Origin: Chrysomallon squamiferum
Taxonomy: Eukaryota > Mollusca > Gastropoda > Neomphalida > Peltospiridae
NCBI GenBank assembly: GCA_012295275.1
Contig: CM022674.1
Coordinates: forward strand, 1,593,177 to 1,657,176
Direction of reading: 5' to 3'
Length of the DNA: 64,000 bases
Part shown: piece after piece, positions 28,807-42,481 of the stretch
Layout: each line of letters starts with the position of its first letter
How positions within the stretch are numbered: position 1 is the first letter of the stretch
Notes under the pieces: generated by a model
The model's input: the letters and a program-made list of their open reading frames with translations, nothing else
Told to the model about the DNA's origin: nothing
Database searches by the model: none
Translations under genes and position numbers: made by a program

Positions 28807-31800
28807 TTACGCGAAGATTGGTTCTATTTTGATGTTTGGTTTCTCGTCTTTCTCCTGCTTGTTGATGTCGTCCTTCAGTTTGTTTATCATCTCCTTGCTC
28901 TGCTTCAGTCTCTCGTTCAGCTCGGAAATCTCGTAGCGATTTTTTGTTCTTAGCCGACAGAATGTTATTTAGTGTCTTCTCTTTCTTCTCCTCAACTAGC
29001 AAATACAAAACAAGTAAAATAATAGTAATAAAGGTAATAGTAATAATAGTAATAGTAGTAGTAATAATAATAATAATAATAATAATAATAGTAATAGTAA
29101 TTATAATAATAATAATAGTAGTAGTAATAATAATAATAATAACAGTAATAATAATAATAATAAAAGTAATAATAATAGTAATAATAGTAATAATAATAAT
29201 ACTAATAGTAATAATAGTAATAATAATAATAATAATAATAAAAATACATACATAATATAAATAAAGAAATAAAGAAAAAATTTCTTCTTAAAATACTTAA
29301 ATATATAAATGCATGATAAAAATAAAGAAATATTTGTTTTAAAAAAAAAAATACATACAGAAGATAAATAAAGATATGCATTTCTTTTTAGAATACATAC
29401 ATAATATAAATAAATAATAAAATGTATTTATTAATTTAATGAATAAAGTAAAACTACTACTAAAGAAAAAATAAAATTAAAATCATACACTGCGTGTAAA
29501 AATAACAAAACAACAAGAACAACAATAATAAAAAATCATTCAACATTTCTTGGACTAGTTTTGAATGAAAATCAACAATGTTAGATTAACACCAAAAATT
29601 TAAATACTGTGATATAAAAAATATTAAAAAAATATCTAATAATAATAATAATAATAATAATTACAACAAAAATAAAATAATATCATAATAATAATACCAA
29701 TAACAACTATAATATCAATAATACAATCTGACATATAAAAATAATGCAGTTTTCTTATGTACAGAAATAATTAAATATTTCATTTATTAATTTTAAAAAT
29801 AAAACGTATTAGACTTACAATCGACGTCGTGTTTGTATGTACCAATAGAAATCTGTCGAACGTTTGTCAGCATGTGCTGCATCATCGAGGTGGGATCTTG
29901 AAAAATCTGTTAAATCAAAGAATCAGTTTTATTGGAGTACGAAATAACAAAGGCAGTCAAAATACTGATTTTTAGATTTTTTATATTAGTGTATGATGTA
30001 ACAAAACCCAACTAAATATATAATTAATTTATTAGATAGCAAAGCCGTGTAAATATATTAGTTTATGGTGTAACATAACCCTATAAATATAGTATTAATT
30101 TATTAGATAGCAAAGCCTTGTAAATATATTTTTGTTATTAATTTATGATGTAACAGACCCCACTAAATATACAGATTTTTATTTGCTTACAATACAACAA
30201 ATCCTAATAAATATATTATTGTTATTAGTTTATGACATGACAAACTCTAGTATATATAATGCTATTATTTGCTAATCACCTAACAGAACCTAATAAAGAT
30301 ACAGATTTTTATTATTAGTTTTTGACATAACACCCTAGTAAATATACTGATTGTTATTATTACTTTTCAAGGGTTTTTTAGACTGAGAATACATCACTAA
30401 TTTTATCAGTCTTTTAAGGCTTCTAACATTTTTATTTTTGTTGATGTTGGCTTTTTGGTGGATTTTTAAAAAAAATATTATTATGACCTTCCAATCATCA
30501 TTATGAGTTGTTAATTTATATAACTTTATTATCTGCAAAGACTGGTGTCCAATAACTTTAAACACAATTCTCTTTCTTGAAAGAATGTTTCTTTGAACCA
30601 TGAAGTTGTATTTTTAACAACATGAAACAAACAAAACAAGGAAATGCATCAAATGTAAAGTTTTCTGCTTGTGTCACACATTTTTGAGAATTTACAAACC
30701 AGCTCATCGTAAAATTCTAAAACAAGAGATTTCTTCCCGAGCATGATGTCTGTTTCTGACTGGAAAAGTTTCAGAAGATGGTAGAGAGTCACCTGAAGTT
30801 ATAAAAATTAATAATGATAATAATAATAATAATAATAATAATAGTAGCAAAAGTAATACTAATTATACTAGTAGACGTAATCTCACCTAAAATTAGGTAT
30901 AGTAATGATGAAGATGAAGATAATAATAATAAGAAGAAAAAAGAACAACAACAATAGTAAAACTAAAATACTAATTATAGTAGTAGTAATTATATTAATA
31001 CAATCAATAATAATAATTATTACAGCAGCAGTACTAATAATAACAGAAGTAACAGTAGTAAGAATACTACTAATAAGTAGTAGTAGAAGTAATGATAAAA
31101 TAATTAATACATAAAAACCTAAAACACATATTAGAAGCTTTAGCATAATGACAATAATGATAAATTTAATAATATCAATAACAGTAACAACAAACAACGG
31201 TGATAACATCAGCAGTTATTGTGAAAAAGAATAACCTGAACCTAGAAACACAGTTTTAAATAATAATTAATATGTAAAAATACTGAAACTGTCAAAAACC
31301 AAAATAACATGAAGCAAATGAAACAAAATCAATCATTAATCAAAAACAAAAAATACTGAAGATGACTAGCTGAATCTGGCACTGTTGATGTCATAGCCAA
31401 CATTTCCTGTGGGGTACAGGCAGAGGTCTGTCTTGTATTCCTGATAGGCCCATTAACATCAGATTAATAGATAGAAAATGTTTGAGTAATAAATAGGAGA
31501 AACAAAATAAGGAAATTAAAACTTACAGGTCGTTCATTAGGATCGTTAAAGAAAATTTTGATGACAACTTCAAACTCCCCCCAGCCTGTTTCGGTTACTT
31601 CATAAGGTGGTTTCACAACAACTGAAAAATAAAATGTTAAAGTAACAAATATAATTTAAAAAATAAATAAATAAATAAAGTAAATGAACAAACAAAAACT
31701 TATATATAGATAATTTGTGAAGTTTAAAGAAATAATTAAAAATTAAACAATAATTATAATTAGACAATCTCTTTTAGTTATTTAGTCAATACAATTCTTT

Positions 31801-33661
31801 TGCAAGTTCAGAACAGTAAGTAATTATTACTAAGACTTGTTTCTAAATAACAGAAGAAAATATTTAAAAAAAAGATGAAAGTGACAAAAATAAAATAAAT
31901 GCCCCTATCACACTAACGTAATAATTACTAAATAAAAATTGTAATGGACTCATACTGACACAAAAACAAATTAAAACAAATACCTAGATGTATTTAAAAT
32001 ATATTTAGCTCAAAGTTCACATGACCACTGGCATAAAACAATGTTAAACAAACTATTTGGCAAATCTACAAAATGTATTGAGGATTTCTGATAATATTTT
32101 GCAACAGTACTATTTAACAATAACAACAACAGGAATAATAACAGTAATAATAATAATAATGATAACAATAATAATATCAACAACAATAATGTTAATAACA
32201 ATAAAAATAATAAGAGTAATAATAATGATAACAATAATAATAATAAAAAGAAGAAGAAGAAGAAGAAGAAGAAGAAATATTTACTTAAGTGTATCAACCT
32301 GTATGTTAGAATGATTACAATAAAAACGCTTAAATTTAATCAAACATCTCACCTCTGTTTGGATTAGGATAGCTCTCATGAAGTTTGAACTGCACTTTCT
32401 TTACATAAGATGTCATGTCCTGAAACAGAGAGTTATGTTACTTTACTGTTTTTGTTAAAACTTATATAGGAAAAAAAAAAAAAACAAAATAATAATAATT
32501 TACTGGATTTCCAGACAACTAAATGACTCTTCAAATTAAAATCAGTAGCAATTACAGTTAAATTATTATACAGATTTATTCATTTTTAATATTTTAAAAT
32601 CAAACCTTGCTACATCTTAATTCTTAATATTTTATCAAGAGTTTCAGCTGGCACTGTATTAATAAAAATTAAAATTGCTTAATTTTTATTTTTATTAATT
32701 TAACTGACACGCCATTTGTAATTCTGTATCATCGTAATACTTTGTAAAATTTAACTATATTGATTTTGTTTAATTTTCATTTTTTTATTTACATTCTGTC
32801 TTTCTGTTGTTTTAAATAAAGATCATGACATATTGCAATTTCTAATGTGTATTTTGGTAAAATAAATAATGTGAAAAATTCAAAATAAAAAAATGTAAAG
32901 AAATTTTACCTCATTTTTATACGGTTTTAGATAAACTGTCCACTGATGTGTGTGACCATCTTCTTCTCTCTTCTTTCCAAAATACCTTGCTACATTTCCA
33001 TAAACAATGGGCTTGACAATTGTTAAACCCTTAAAAAAACACACCCCCAAAACATATAATATAATTATTTTAATATATGAAATTAAAAAGTTTAATTTAA
33101 TTCCTACAAGTAAAATATCAATAAACATTAGAAGTATATTTTGGTATATTTAAATTTAGTTTGTCTATCTAATTTTATCTCTCCACTCAGTAATGAGTAA
33201 ATCGTGATTAATAAACTACAATAAATGTGATCCGTGTGTGTCTTTCATTCATAATTTTTCATTGTTACATTGATTATGCATAGGTCTATTATATTATGTG
33301 TATATATTACTGAGGTATTTCTGTACATATGACAACCAGTTTAAATATAGGAAATTTACAAGATTCTAACAATAAGATATTTTATATAACGATGAGGACA
33401 ATAATATGACTTCATTTGTTCAGTTGTTCTTTCTTTGAATGTTTCGTTTAAAAAGTTAAAATTTAATCCTCACTTTAAAACTTTTGTTTTACACATTGTA
33501 GTGATTAAAGTATGAATCAAAACAAATTGATTTCAGCTTTAATGCTACAAATATATTATAAATTAATGTGTAAAAATTAAAATTTTCACTTTTTCTTTTG
33601 TTATTGTTTTACTTACTTTGATTCTGCCTCCAGAATCGGTTCCAAAATCTGCGGCAGCCAT
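28807..33661 (-). CDS. YEATS4: YEATS domain-containing protein 4 (GAS41)
   Basis: Seven exons in transcription order: 33661-33617 (start codon), 33029-32910, 32419-32353, 31621-31527, 30792-30700, 29906-29819 and 28995-28807 (stop 28809-28807). All are GT-AG with a continuous frame up to the last exon. The N-terminal YEATS fold shows [30 protein letters not shown] and [15 protein letters not shown]. His41, His69, Ser71, Tyr72, Trp91 and Phe94 correspond to the acyl-lysine pocket of human GAS41 (numbering two lower). LYHLLKLF and EFYDELIFQDP follow. The C-terminus ([10 protein letters not shown] to PIFA) is the coiled coil used for dimerisation. GAS41 reads acetylated H3 and belongs to the TIP60 and SRCAP complexes that deposit H2A.Z. 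Predicted length is about 231 residues against 227 in human. The frame of the last exon breaks once: six A's (28941-28946, T's on plus) where five would keep the coiled coil in frame. Confidence 0.95.
29010..29250. repeat. AAT/AGT trinucleotide array in the last YEATS4 intron
   Basis: Over 200 bases of imperfect AAT, AGT and TAG triplets directly upstream (gene strand) of the last exon. Hydrophobic open frames across it are artefacts. Confidence 0.9.
30800..31200. repeat. AAT/GTA degenerate trinucleotide repeat in a YEATS4 intron
   Basis: The intron between exons 30700-30792 and 31527-31621 is largely made of AAT, AGT and AAC triplets. No other feature was seen to 31526. Confidence 0.75.
32110..32277. 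repeat. AAT/AAC then (AAG)n repeat in a YEATS4 intron
   Basis: Imperfect AAT/AAC triplets end in a clean AAG run (32248-32276). Confidence 0.9.
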
Positions 33662-34850
33662 TCTATACCATTGCAAATAGAGTTATTTCCCTTCGAAATA
33701 TTACCCTAGAAAATTTGATCGAAACGAAAGAAAATTAAAATAACAACAAGATACTATAATTATTTTCATATGAGGTTAATTTTATCATCTAATAAATAAC
33801 AAATTATATAATTTTATTTTTTTTTTGGAAAACATATTTTTGGTAATTTAATTAATATTTTTAAGTGATTTCGTTTAAAGTAGAGGGATGCAATTTCTAT
33901 TTCGATAGACTGTTACATGTGCATATCATAGAATTGGATATCAGTTTATCTACCTGTTGATTGAACTTCAAACGATCAGGTAATGATTATATAAATTTGA
34001 GTTCATTGAGTATGTTGATCATCTTGCAAAATTAATGTAACTTGTATTGTCTAATGCATTTTGATACAGACATCATTTCAGAGTTAAAATAGCATGACAT
34101 TATGAATAATCAAATTTAAGCTTTGTCTTTTGTTTTGCATTGTTATTGTTTCCATTGTTTAACTTCAAATAAACAGAACTTACTAACACTATAAGAAAAT
34201 GATAAAAGAAAAAAAATCAAAAATAGATAATTTAATTTTTTTTTAAATTTAAATTAAAATACGTATATAGTGTGTGAAGTTGTATTAGTATTTAGTCAAA
34301 ATTAATCATTTAGAATTATAAAATATTTTAAAAAAAAACTTTGCAAAGTTTTTTCTTTCTATTTTGGTAATTATATCAAGTTTGTATTGTTGATATAAAT
34401 GATGTAAATTATCCCACAAATAACCAATTACCTCATAATAACCAATAGCAGAGTTGACTGCTTGTTTTTTTTTTTTTTAACATGGTTTAAAATTAAAGGT
34501 AGAACCAGAAACTGGATAAATATTTCTTGCACTGGTGACCTTAGGGAGAATGAAACCTGGGGGAGAATATAATAATATTTTCCAAAAACATAAAGAAATT
34601 TAGTGATAGATGAATTGTATTATGAGATAAAGATTCAAATATAAATGACACTGAACTAGTTTAAACACTTGTTTGTGTAGGATTAAATTGTGAACTTTAG
34701 CATCTGCAGCAAGAGGCTTTCAGAAAATAAGTGAAACATCATTTTTTCATTTCTTTACCTTTCTTTTCTTTTTTTTTTTATCTTTTGAAACCAGTACTTT
34801 TTGTTTTTTTAATTTATCTCATGAAATCATACACACACAGTTATTGTTAT
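33662..34850. other. 5' flank of YEATS4
   Basis: AT-rich sequence upstream of the YEATS4 start. No CpG-rich promoter or TATA box could be fixed. No second, divergent gene was found. Confidence 0.4.
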
Positions 34851-35412
34851 ATATATATTTTATATATATATATATATATATCAGTACATTACATTACACA
34901 CACACACACATACTGCTGCTGTTATTATACATTATACTACCACCAACATCACTGCATCATCTACTACTACTGTTACAAAATCTTAATCTAACATTGCTAA
35001 TAATTAGACATACAATGGATAAACTACAGTTTTCATGGCAAATATTTAGACTGTTGACTGACATCTGTGTTTGGGTGTACTGCCCAAGTAAAAAATAACC
35101 TCCTTGAAAAGAAGAGGAGTAACACCTCAATCACCTTGTCCTTTCTGTTCGTTGTAAAAAATTGTAATTAATACAGACATGGAACTAATTAATAAAAAAA
35201 AGTAATGTTAGAATTTATCAAATCAGTTATTATTATTGTTGCTTTAACTGCAGCAAGTTGTTTGATTAATTTAAATATATTACAATATATATATATGATT
35301 AAATAATTATATTTGAAAAATAAAATTTATGAAGAAAATACTTCAACTCAAAATTATTGAAGATCTTTTTATAGCAGCTTTCTAGAATACTGTTAATATA
35401 ATGTATAATATA

Positions 35413-35443
<31 letters not shown>

Positions 35444-35533
35444 ATGCAAGATAAATGCTACTCAGTCTCTTAAAGCCCTTTGCATTGATCATTAATAATT
35501 ATGTTACTGTGTCTTCAGTGAACCCTTTCTTTA

Positions 35534-35583
<50 letters not shown>

Positions 35584-35595
35584 CACAGACTAACA
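34849..35595. repeat. TA, AAAT and ATT microsatellites
   Basis: TA runs (34849-34880), a short CA run (34896-34910), an AAAT run (35410-35446) and an ATT run (35538-35580), with unique AT-rich sequence between and no gene. Confidence 0.8.
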
Positions 35596-36181
35596 AATAT
35601 ATAAATAAGTGTATTTTGCATTAATGTAGGGTTAGTGTAATTAAATAATTCTAAAAGATAATTAACATTTAAGTACATCAAATATTAGAAACAAAAAACA
35701 AGGAACAGTGGTTTTGTTATCACAATTACATAGATTTATCACATGCATGTGTATTGTATTTCCTGTTCCAGGTTGAACCCCAGTAATAATCAGCAGTATT
35801 GCTAGCAGTATACATAAAAAGTAATTTATTGTTTATTATTGGGAATAATCCAAATTGTTCCTCTAGGTTTCTCACGAGACTTATGAAATTAGCTAGGGAG
35901 ATAACTCTAAATCATAATATTTTGTGTTGTTCATCTAATTGATTAAATGATATCCTCTTTGTTCTGACAAAGTGTAAGCTGTCTGGTGATTTAATAAAAA
36001 TAATAATAATAATAATAATAATAGTAATCAAAATTAATTTAGACAAGAGTTATTTCCCTTGTGGTTTATTATCTTTGAGCTGTTTAATATTTTGAATGGA
36101 ATTATCTTAACAAGAAGCAGAAAGTTTCATGTTATTTTATATTAATTCAGAAGTTTTATTGACTTTTAAAAGCATCATTGC

Positions 36182-36219
<38 letters not shown>

Positions 36220-36419
36220 CAGAACAAATTGAATGTATAGATGATTTATATTAAGTCATTTTTGTCGTAACAAATTATAAATGACCAAAATAATGGTTTG
36301 TAATATTATGTATGTTGTTAGTATTTAAAATTAATTAAATTTAATTTAGCTTGATTAAAAAATTAAATTAATAAATAATTGCGCATACATACACACATAT
36401 GTACATAGAATACACACAC

Positions 36420-36420
<1 letters not shown>
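35596..36420. other. Intergenic AT-rich stretch with poly(A)
   Basis: Contains a 30-base poly(A) at about 36187-36217 followed by CCC, and an AAT run at 35997-36022. The poly(A) may be the tail of an old retroposed element whose body I could not identify. Confidence 0.4.

Positions 36421-36421
<1 letters not shown>

Positions 36422-36480
<59 letters not shown>
36422..36480. repeat. (TA)n microsatellite
   Basis: Nearly 60 bases of TA dinucleotide flanked by CACACA and TACACATA. Confidence 0.95.
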
Positions 36481-36483
<3 letters not shown>

Positions 36484-36599
36484 ATGACATAAAATCTATT
36501 TTTTTTTGTGTAGTTCTACAAAAATCAGTTTTGATATTAACATTGATAAAACTTAGCACATATTGAGAACACCTTTTTATCAAGTTCATGTATTTCATT

Positions 36600-36921
36600 C
36601 TGTCCTTTGTATGTAGGTTAAAAAAATCCTTCAAATAACAGCAAGAACAACTGTTATTGTTATTATTTTTAGTAGTAGTAGTAACAGCAGTAGTAGAGGT
36701 AATAGCAGTAGTAGCTGTATTGTTGTAGTTGTTGTTGTTGTTTTTACCAATTTAATGTTTTTTTCAATTTGAATTTCAGTTTGTCCTTTGTAGTCAGGTT
36801 ATAAACAGCCTTTAAGTAATGACAACAACAAAAGATATTATTATTATTATTAGTAGTAGTAGTTGTAGTAGAAGTCACAGAAGTAATAGCTATATTGTTG
36901 TTGTTTTTGACCAATATAATG

Positions 36922-36965
<44 letters not shown>
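36600..36965. repeat. Local tandem duplication with trinucleotide runs
   Basis: The segment at 36600-36760 (TGTCCTTTGTATGTAGGTT, GTAGTAGTAG, TTGTTGTTGTTTTTACCAA) is repeated diverged at 36780-36925 (TGTCCTTTGTAGTCAGGTT, AGTAGTAGTAG, TTGTTGTTTTTGACCAA). It is a tandem duplication of about 180 bp, followed by an ATT run (36925-36964). Confidence 0.75.
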
Positions 36966-36968
<3 letters not shown>

Positions 36969-37616
36969 AACTAACAACAAAAACATCAACTAAAAAATAA
37001 TCAATACTGATATCATTAGTATATGCATTAGAATAATTATTATTGTAATTATTTTTGTTATTACAGTTATCATTTTACTAACAAAAAATGAAAAAAAAAA
37101 AATGAAATGAAAAATGAAAAATGTAATTTAGAAAAACATTTTCAGAAACCGTTTATGCTCATCATTTTTTCATATCTGTTGATGAAGTGGCCATAATTCT
37201 TGAATTTCTCTTCACTTATTCGTGTTTGACTGTGCTTAAGAAATATGAAACTGCTTAATGTAAAGCATCTTTCCATGTTGGAATTGTTCTTTGTAAACTG
37301 TACTGATGAATGTCTTCAACTAAAAAAAAAAGAAAATTTCCTGCAAAAGAATGAACGTTTTTTTTTTCTGAGCTTCTGTTACACAAAATTAATTTCTTTT
37401 TGCTAAAAACGAAAAAAGGTTTCGTGTACTGGATGCACCGTTTTTATCAAGATATTAAATTTCAGAATACAAAGATATTTAATTAGTGTAATGTAATATA
37501 ATATTTTTTAGATTTTATTTAATTTGTTATTTCTTGTCTTGTTTGTTTGTTTTTTTGTGGTTTTTTTTTGCTCTTTATATAACTAGTTTCTTCTACTTTT
37601 TCTTCTTATGGTAATA

Positions 37617-37651
37617 TTGATATTATTATTGTTATTATTATTATTATCATT

Positions 37652-37690
<39 letters not shown>

Positions 37691-38084
37691 ACACTTGATG
37701 TATAAAAATCAGTGATGATCCAGTCTGAAGGTTAAATAAATATAACAATAAGAGCCATTAAAAGGTTTTCTTTTCCATATCTTCATATAAATACAGCTAC
37801 CACTGCTGCTGCAACTCTTGCTACTACTACTACCACTTCTACTACTACTACTACTGCTGCTATTACTACTATTACTGCTACTGCTACTACTACCACTACT
37901 ACTACTATCACTACTGCCACTATTACTACTATTAATATTAATATTACTATTAGTAGAACTACTACAACTTCTGTAATTATTACTACTATAACTACTACTG
38001 TTACTACTACTACTACGATTGTTAACAATTGCTACTGCCACTCCACTGCTCAAACTATTACCACTGTTATCACTACCACTGCTG

Positions 38085-38129
<45 letters not shown>

Positions 38130-38240
38130 ATTATTATTATTATTATTATTATCATTATTATTATTTTTAACATTATTATTATTATCATTATTATTATTAT
38201 TACATTTATCATTATCATTATCATTATTATTACATTGATC
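37617..38240. repeat. GTT, ACT and ATT trinucleotide block
   Basis: A GTT run (37655-37690), a degenerate ACT/GCT region (37795-38130) and an ATT region (38129-38235). The serine and leucine repeat frames here are artefacts. Confidence 0.9.
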
Positions 38241-39440
38241 TATTAAATATAAATATATAAAAATTAAATATAAAACAAAAAATTGGATAAATTGTTAATA
38301 ATTAAGACATAAATTGTTTTATATCATCAGTTAGGCAATGACTTGCTTCACATGAATCTGTGTGTTCAACTTTATTGTTGACAAAGATCTGAGGAAATAT
38401 ACAAAATGAATTTAGTTTCACCTTTACACACACACACAGACTTTAATCAGATGAAAATAACATAAATATTATTTTTATTTTCATTTTATTTTTTTTCATT
38501 TTTTTATTTTTTCATTTTATTATTATGTTTTTTCTTATTCATGTACAATTTTTTTTAATTGTAATTTTTTTTTGGCTTGTTCTAAAAACAATAAGATTAC
38601 ATTTCATGAAGGTTTCATTATTATTCCTTTCTTTCATCTTCAAAAGATGCAGAAAAAAAAAAGAAAGAAGAAAAACACATTTTGATTTGATTTTTTTTTT
38701 TTTATCTTCTCTCCAACTTGATTTGCTTCGACCATAAATGCCTAAAAAAAACAACCCACATTATCCAGATTTATATCTTCTGTGACTGAGATGTTAAAAT
38801 AAAAAAATAAATAAGACAAGAAATCTTCATTACTCATTATAAGAAATTAGTGGATTCAAGCCTCAGTTTTTTTGTTTTTTTTGTTTTGTGGAAGTCATAA
38901 GATAAAGTTTGCTGATAAGAGAATCATTAATCAAAATGTTTGATTTTTTTTATTTTCATCAGTATAAATTAATTTAATTAAGATGATGCTTGTCAGTCTT
39001 TAATTATTTTCTTCACATTTGTGTGTTTATTTTATCATTATCTTGAACCTCATGAGATAAAAAAAAAAGTAGAAAAAGGAAAAAAGAAGTCCAAACATTA
39101 TGAGGATATAAACATGTGGTAGGAAAGATATAAATCTTAACATTCTAATAATAATTAGTAGTTGTTATAGGACTTTAATTCTAAATATTTTATTCCAAGT
39201 CAGTATTTTATTTATTTTCAAATTTGTTTTTTCTATGTTAAGTTTGTACCTATAAGGAAATAAGAACAATGCACTAAATAAAATGATAAAATAATGAAAA
39301 TATCTAAAAGAAACTTAATGTGCATCTAAAATGAGTTTTTTTGTTGTTGTTACCATTGCTACTGCTACAATAACAGCAGCAGCAGCAGCAAGAACAGCAG
39401 CAAAATGTAAAAAGATAAATTTTAAAATACAATTTTGTTA
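38241..39440. other. Intergenic AT-rich stretch
   Basis: Poly(T) and poly(A) runs, a short GCA run (39373-39392) and no supported gene. Confidence 0.4.
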
Positions 39441-39459
39441 AAAAATAATAGTAAAAAAA

Positions 39460-39472
39460 TAATAATAATATA

Positions 39473-39538
<66 letters not shown>

Positions 39539-39826
39539 AATAAATAAATACAAAAAAATAAAAAAATGATTTAATAATGATTTCAGATAAAAAAAATAAT
39601 TAAAAAAAATAAAAACTCACTTCCTGTATATACACTTTTGTTGGTAAAAAGCAGAAACCTATCTATGTTAAGAACCTTCCCATTAACAGGAAAGATTATG
39701 GAACCATGGAATGAAATCATCTCAGGCAATCACTCTATTTCTGACCTGTAGTTTTTTTCTTTTTGTTTAAAACATTTTTATCTTAATTATTTGTAGTTAT
39801 AGCTTAATTTGTTTCTGAAAGAATCT

Positions 39827-39860
<34 letters not shown>

Positions 39861-40050
39861 TATGATAATGATAATAATAAATGATAATTATAATGGTAAT
39901 AATGGTGATGATGATGATAATAATAATAAGTATGAAACAATAATGATAATATAAAAAAGAAAAAGAAGACAAATTATTAAAAAAAAAAAAAAAAAAAAAT
40001 AATAATAATAATAATAATAAAAATAAAAATAAAAATAATAAAAATAAAAT
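39460..40050. repeat. AAT, AAAT and GATAAT arrays
   Basis: AAT (39470-39530), AAAT (39529-39550), GATAAT/GATGAT (39825-39930), poly(A) (39979-39999) and AAT/AAAAT (40000-40045). The middle part (39610-39820) is AT-rich with no recognised feature. Confidence 0.85.
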
Positions 40051-40059
40051 TGATTTCCT

Positions 40060-40480
40060 CATCATCCATCTTGACTCCTTAGAGTTTTGCAGTGTTGATG
40101 ACCAGTGGTCAGTGACTAAACACTGACCAGAAATGACAAGAGAGAAATTAAGCAGACAAATACAAAGTCGGCCTGCTGATATTACATGAGTGAACAAGCA
40201 GAACGACTACTAATCAAATCATGCTGAACATTTTCGTATCACTTCACTGGGCGACCAATACAACAACTAACCAAATCATTAGCTTGCGAAAAGATTAATT
40301 TTTGTGTCTCGCCAAGCCCGAATATAAACCATTTGTCTGTATTTAAGATACGTCTTTGTCGTATTTACAATGCAATTCATGTGCAATGGATGAGTTTGGA
40401 CGACGCTAAATTTATTTATTTCTTATTTGTATTCGATGTTGGTTAGCTGGTAAAGTAAGTAAGTAAGTAAGTAAACAGTC
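40060..40480. other. Complex non-coding island 1
   Basis: About 400 bases of balanced, non-repetitive sequence (GATGACCAGTGGTCAGTGAC, GTCGGCCTGCTGATATTAC, CACTTCACTGGGCGACC) set in low-complexity DNA. No frame or splice pattern supports an exon. It is a candidate conserved regulatory element. A GTAA run follows at 40455-40475. Confidence 0.35.
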
Positions 40481-40974
40481 TTCTCTTTCTAAATGTCTCG
40501 CACTCAGAACTGGTGTAATTTAGTTTTGATAAATGTTTTGTTGTTTTTGCTGCAAAAGTTGAAATAATCTGTTATCTGTGTAAAAGAATGGATGAGTGTA
40601 AGATATAAAATTTCATACAGTTTGTCAGTTAATGGATGATACAGAACTTATAATGTGTGGTCTAAAGGAAATAAAAAAAAATAAAAATAAAATAGTTTGG
40701 ATTTTGTGAATCTTAAATTCACAATGGATTTTGTAACATTAAAACTTAAATCTTTGTTTTGTTATTTATACATTGTTCCAGAACATACTGTGGCTGTATA
40801 AACAAATAACTTAAATATTTTATTTTTTTTTGAAAACTTCCATATTAAATTTTAAAAATTATGACTTTTAATTTATTACTGAACATCAATCTTTGCTAAA
40901 AATCAAGTATGTCACCAGAATAAGAACTGCTTGACAGAAATCTTTAAAACTTGTAAATATTTTATGTTCAAAGT

Positions 40975-41013
40975 TTTTTTTTTTCTTTTTTCCTTTTTCT
41001 TCTTCTTCTTCTT

Positions 41014-41044
<31 letters not shown>

Positions 41045-41045
41045 T
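40975..41045. repeat. (CTT)n microsatellite
   Basis: A TTC/CTT run about 45 bases long at 41000-41043, preceded by poly(T). Confidence 0.9.
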
Positions 41046-41439
41046 TTATATTTTATTTTAATTTCAAATTATTTCTTTAGAAAAAATTTGTAAAAATCAT
41101 TTTTAGTAAACTAACGACTACGAAATTAATTTAAAATGCTCTTCAACGCTTCATTCTCTAAAGATTAATGAATTCATCTACTTATTCTTCTTCCACTGCC
41201 AGAAATAAACCTCAGTAAAGCTATTACAGTATTGTTCCTGATAAATATGAAGATGTTGATTTTGATGCCTGCGCCACCAAAATTAATTACATTTATTATC
41301 ATGCACAATGTATATATATATATATATATGGGTGATGAGTTAAAAAAAATCTGGTTGCTAAGCAACCACCGAGGTATATACCATAAATAACATGGGACAA
41401 AAAATGCAAGATTATGAATTCAAAAGTCCACCAAACTCA

Positions 41440-41645
41440 AGTTTTCTTTTTCTGTATCAGCCGAAATGAATCGATCCAGAAAGTGGACAAGGACTCAGTG
41501 TCTCAAATTAGGCTCATATTTTCTTGCCCATTGTTATTGTTTGAGTAACCATCGAGTCAGCTTATTGAATGAGTCCATTTTCTGCAGTTAATTCGTGTTG
41601 ACTTTCTGCTCTTTGAAAATAACCTCCTGGAGATGTTTCCCTTGA
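41440..41645. other. Complex non-coding island 2 with SOX-like sites
   Basis: Non-repetitive sequence including TTGCCCATTGTTATTGTTTG, which holds two overlapping ATTGTT motifs (reverse complement AACAAT, the SOX core). An ATTAATTC-like AT site (GTTAATTCGTG) and ATTGAATGAG follow. A GAT run starts at 41648. Regulatory function is an inference. Confidence 0.35.
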
Positions 41646-41676
<31 letters not shown>

Positions 41677-41785
41677 TTGTGTGTGTTTTGTCATTGATCT
41701 AGCCTGTTTTCGTTTGTTTTGTTCCTTGTTGACTCAAATAGCTGCGTCTTGCAGGACGATGTTATGTTGCAGCAGCAGCAGCGCA

Positions 41786-41903
41786 GAGTTAATTAATATT
41801 TGTGTTTTTTCTGTGTCTTTAATAGATCTGGGTTGCATTGATGTGGACTTTAATTGTTTAATAATTGTGTGTGTGTGTGTGTGTGGATTATATGGCTTAA
41901 TTG

Positions 41904-41936
<33 letters not shown>

Positions 41937-42018
41937 GCAGTTAATTAATATTTGTGTTTTTTCTGTGTCTTTAATAGATCTGGCTTGCATTGATGTGGAC
42001 TTTAATTGTTTAATAATT

Positions 42019-42066
<48 letters not shown>

Positions 42067-42481
42067 GCAGTTAATTAATATTTGTGTTTTTTGTGTCTTT
42101 AATAGATCTGGCTTGCATTGATGTGGACTTTAATTGTTTAATAATTGAGTGTGTGTGTGTGTGTGTGTGTGTGTAAATGCAGTTAATTAATATTTGTGTT
42201 TTTTTTCTGTGTCTTTAATAGATCTGGGTTGTATTGATGTGGACTTTAATTGTTTAATAATTGAGTTAAAATTATTAATTTGTTTTTTTGTGTCTTTAAT
42301 GATCTGTTGCATTGATGTGGACTTTAATTGTTTAATGACTTAATAGTTGATGTATGTTTTTTTAATGTCTGTATGTAGATTTTAATGATTTAATAATTGA
42401 TTTTGTATGTGTGTGTTTAGATTTTAATGATCATTTTAATATCTGGTTACATTGCTGTGGATTTTAATGGTTTAATAATGG

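Noticed and set aside
28763-29008. An alternative C-terminus for YEATS4 in the uncorrected frame
   Set aside because: It has no resemblance to GAS41, whereas the frame one base away gives the conserved coiled coil and stops at 28807.
34731-35098. Short tyrosine-rich frames
   Set aside because: TA and CA repeats; no coding pattern.
37709-38224. A Ser-rich frame resembling a low-complexity protein
   Set aside because: Trinucleotide repeat artefact with no splice sites or flanking coding sequence.
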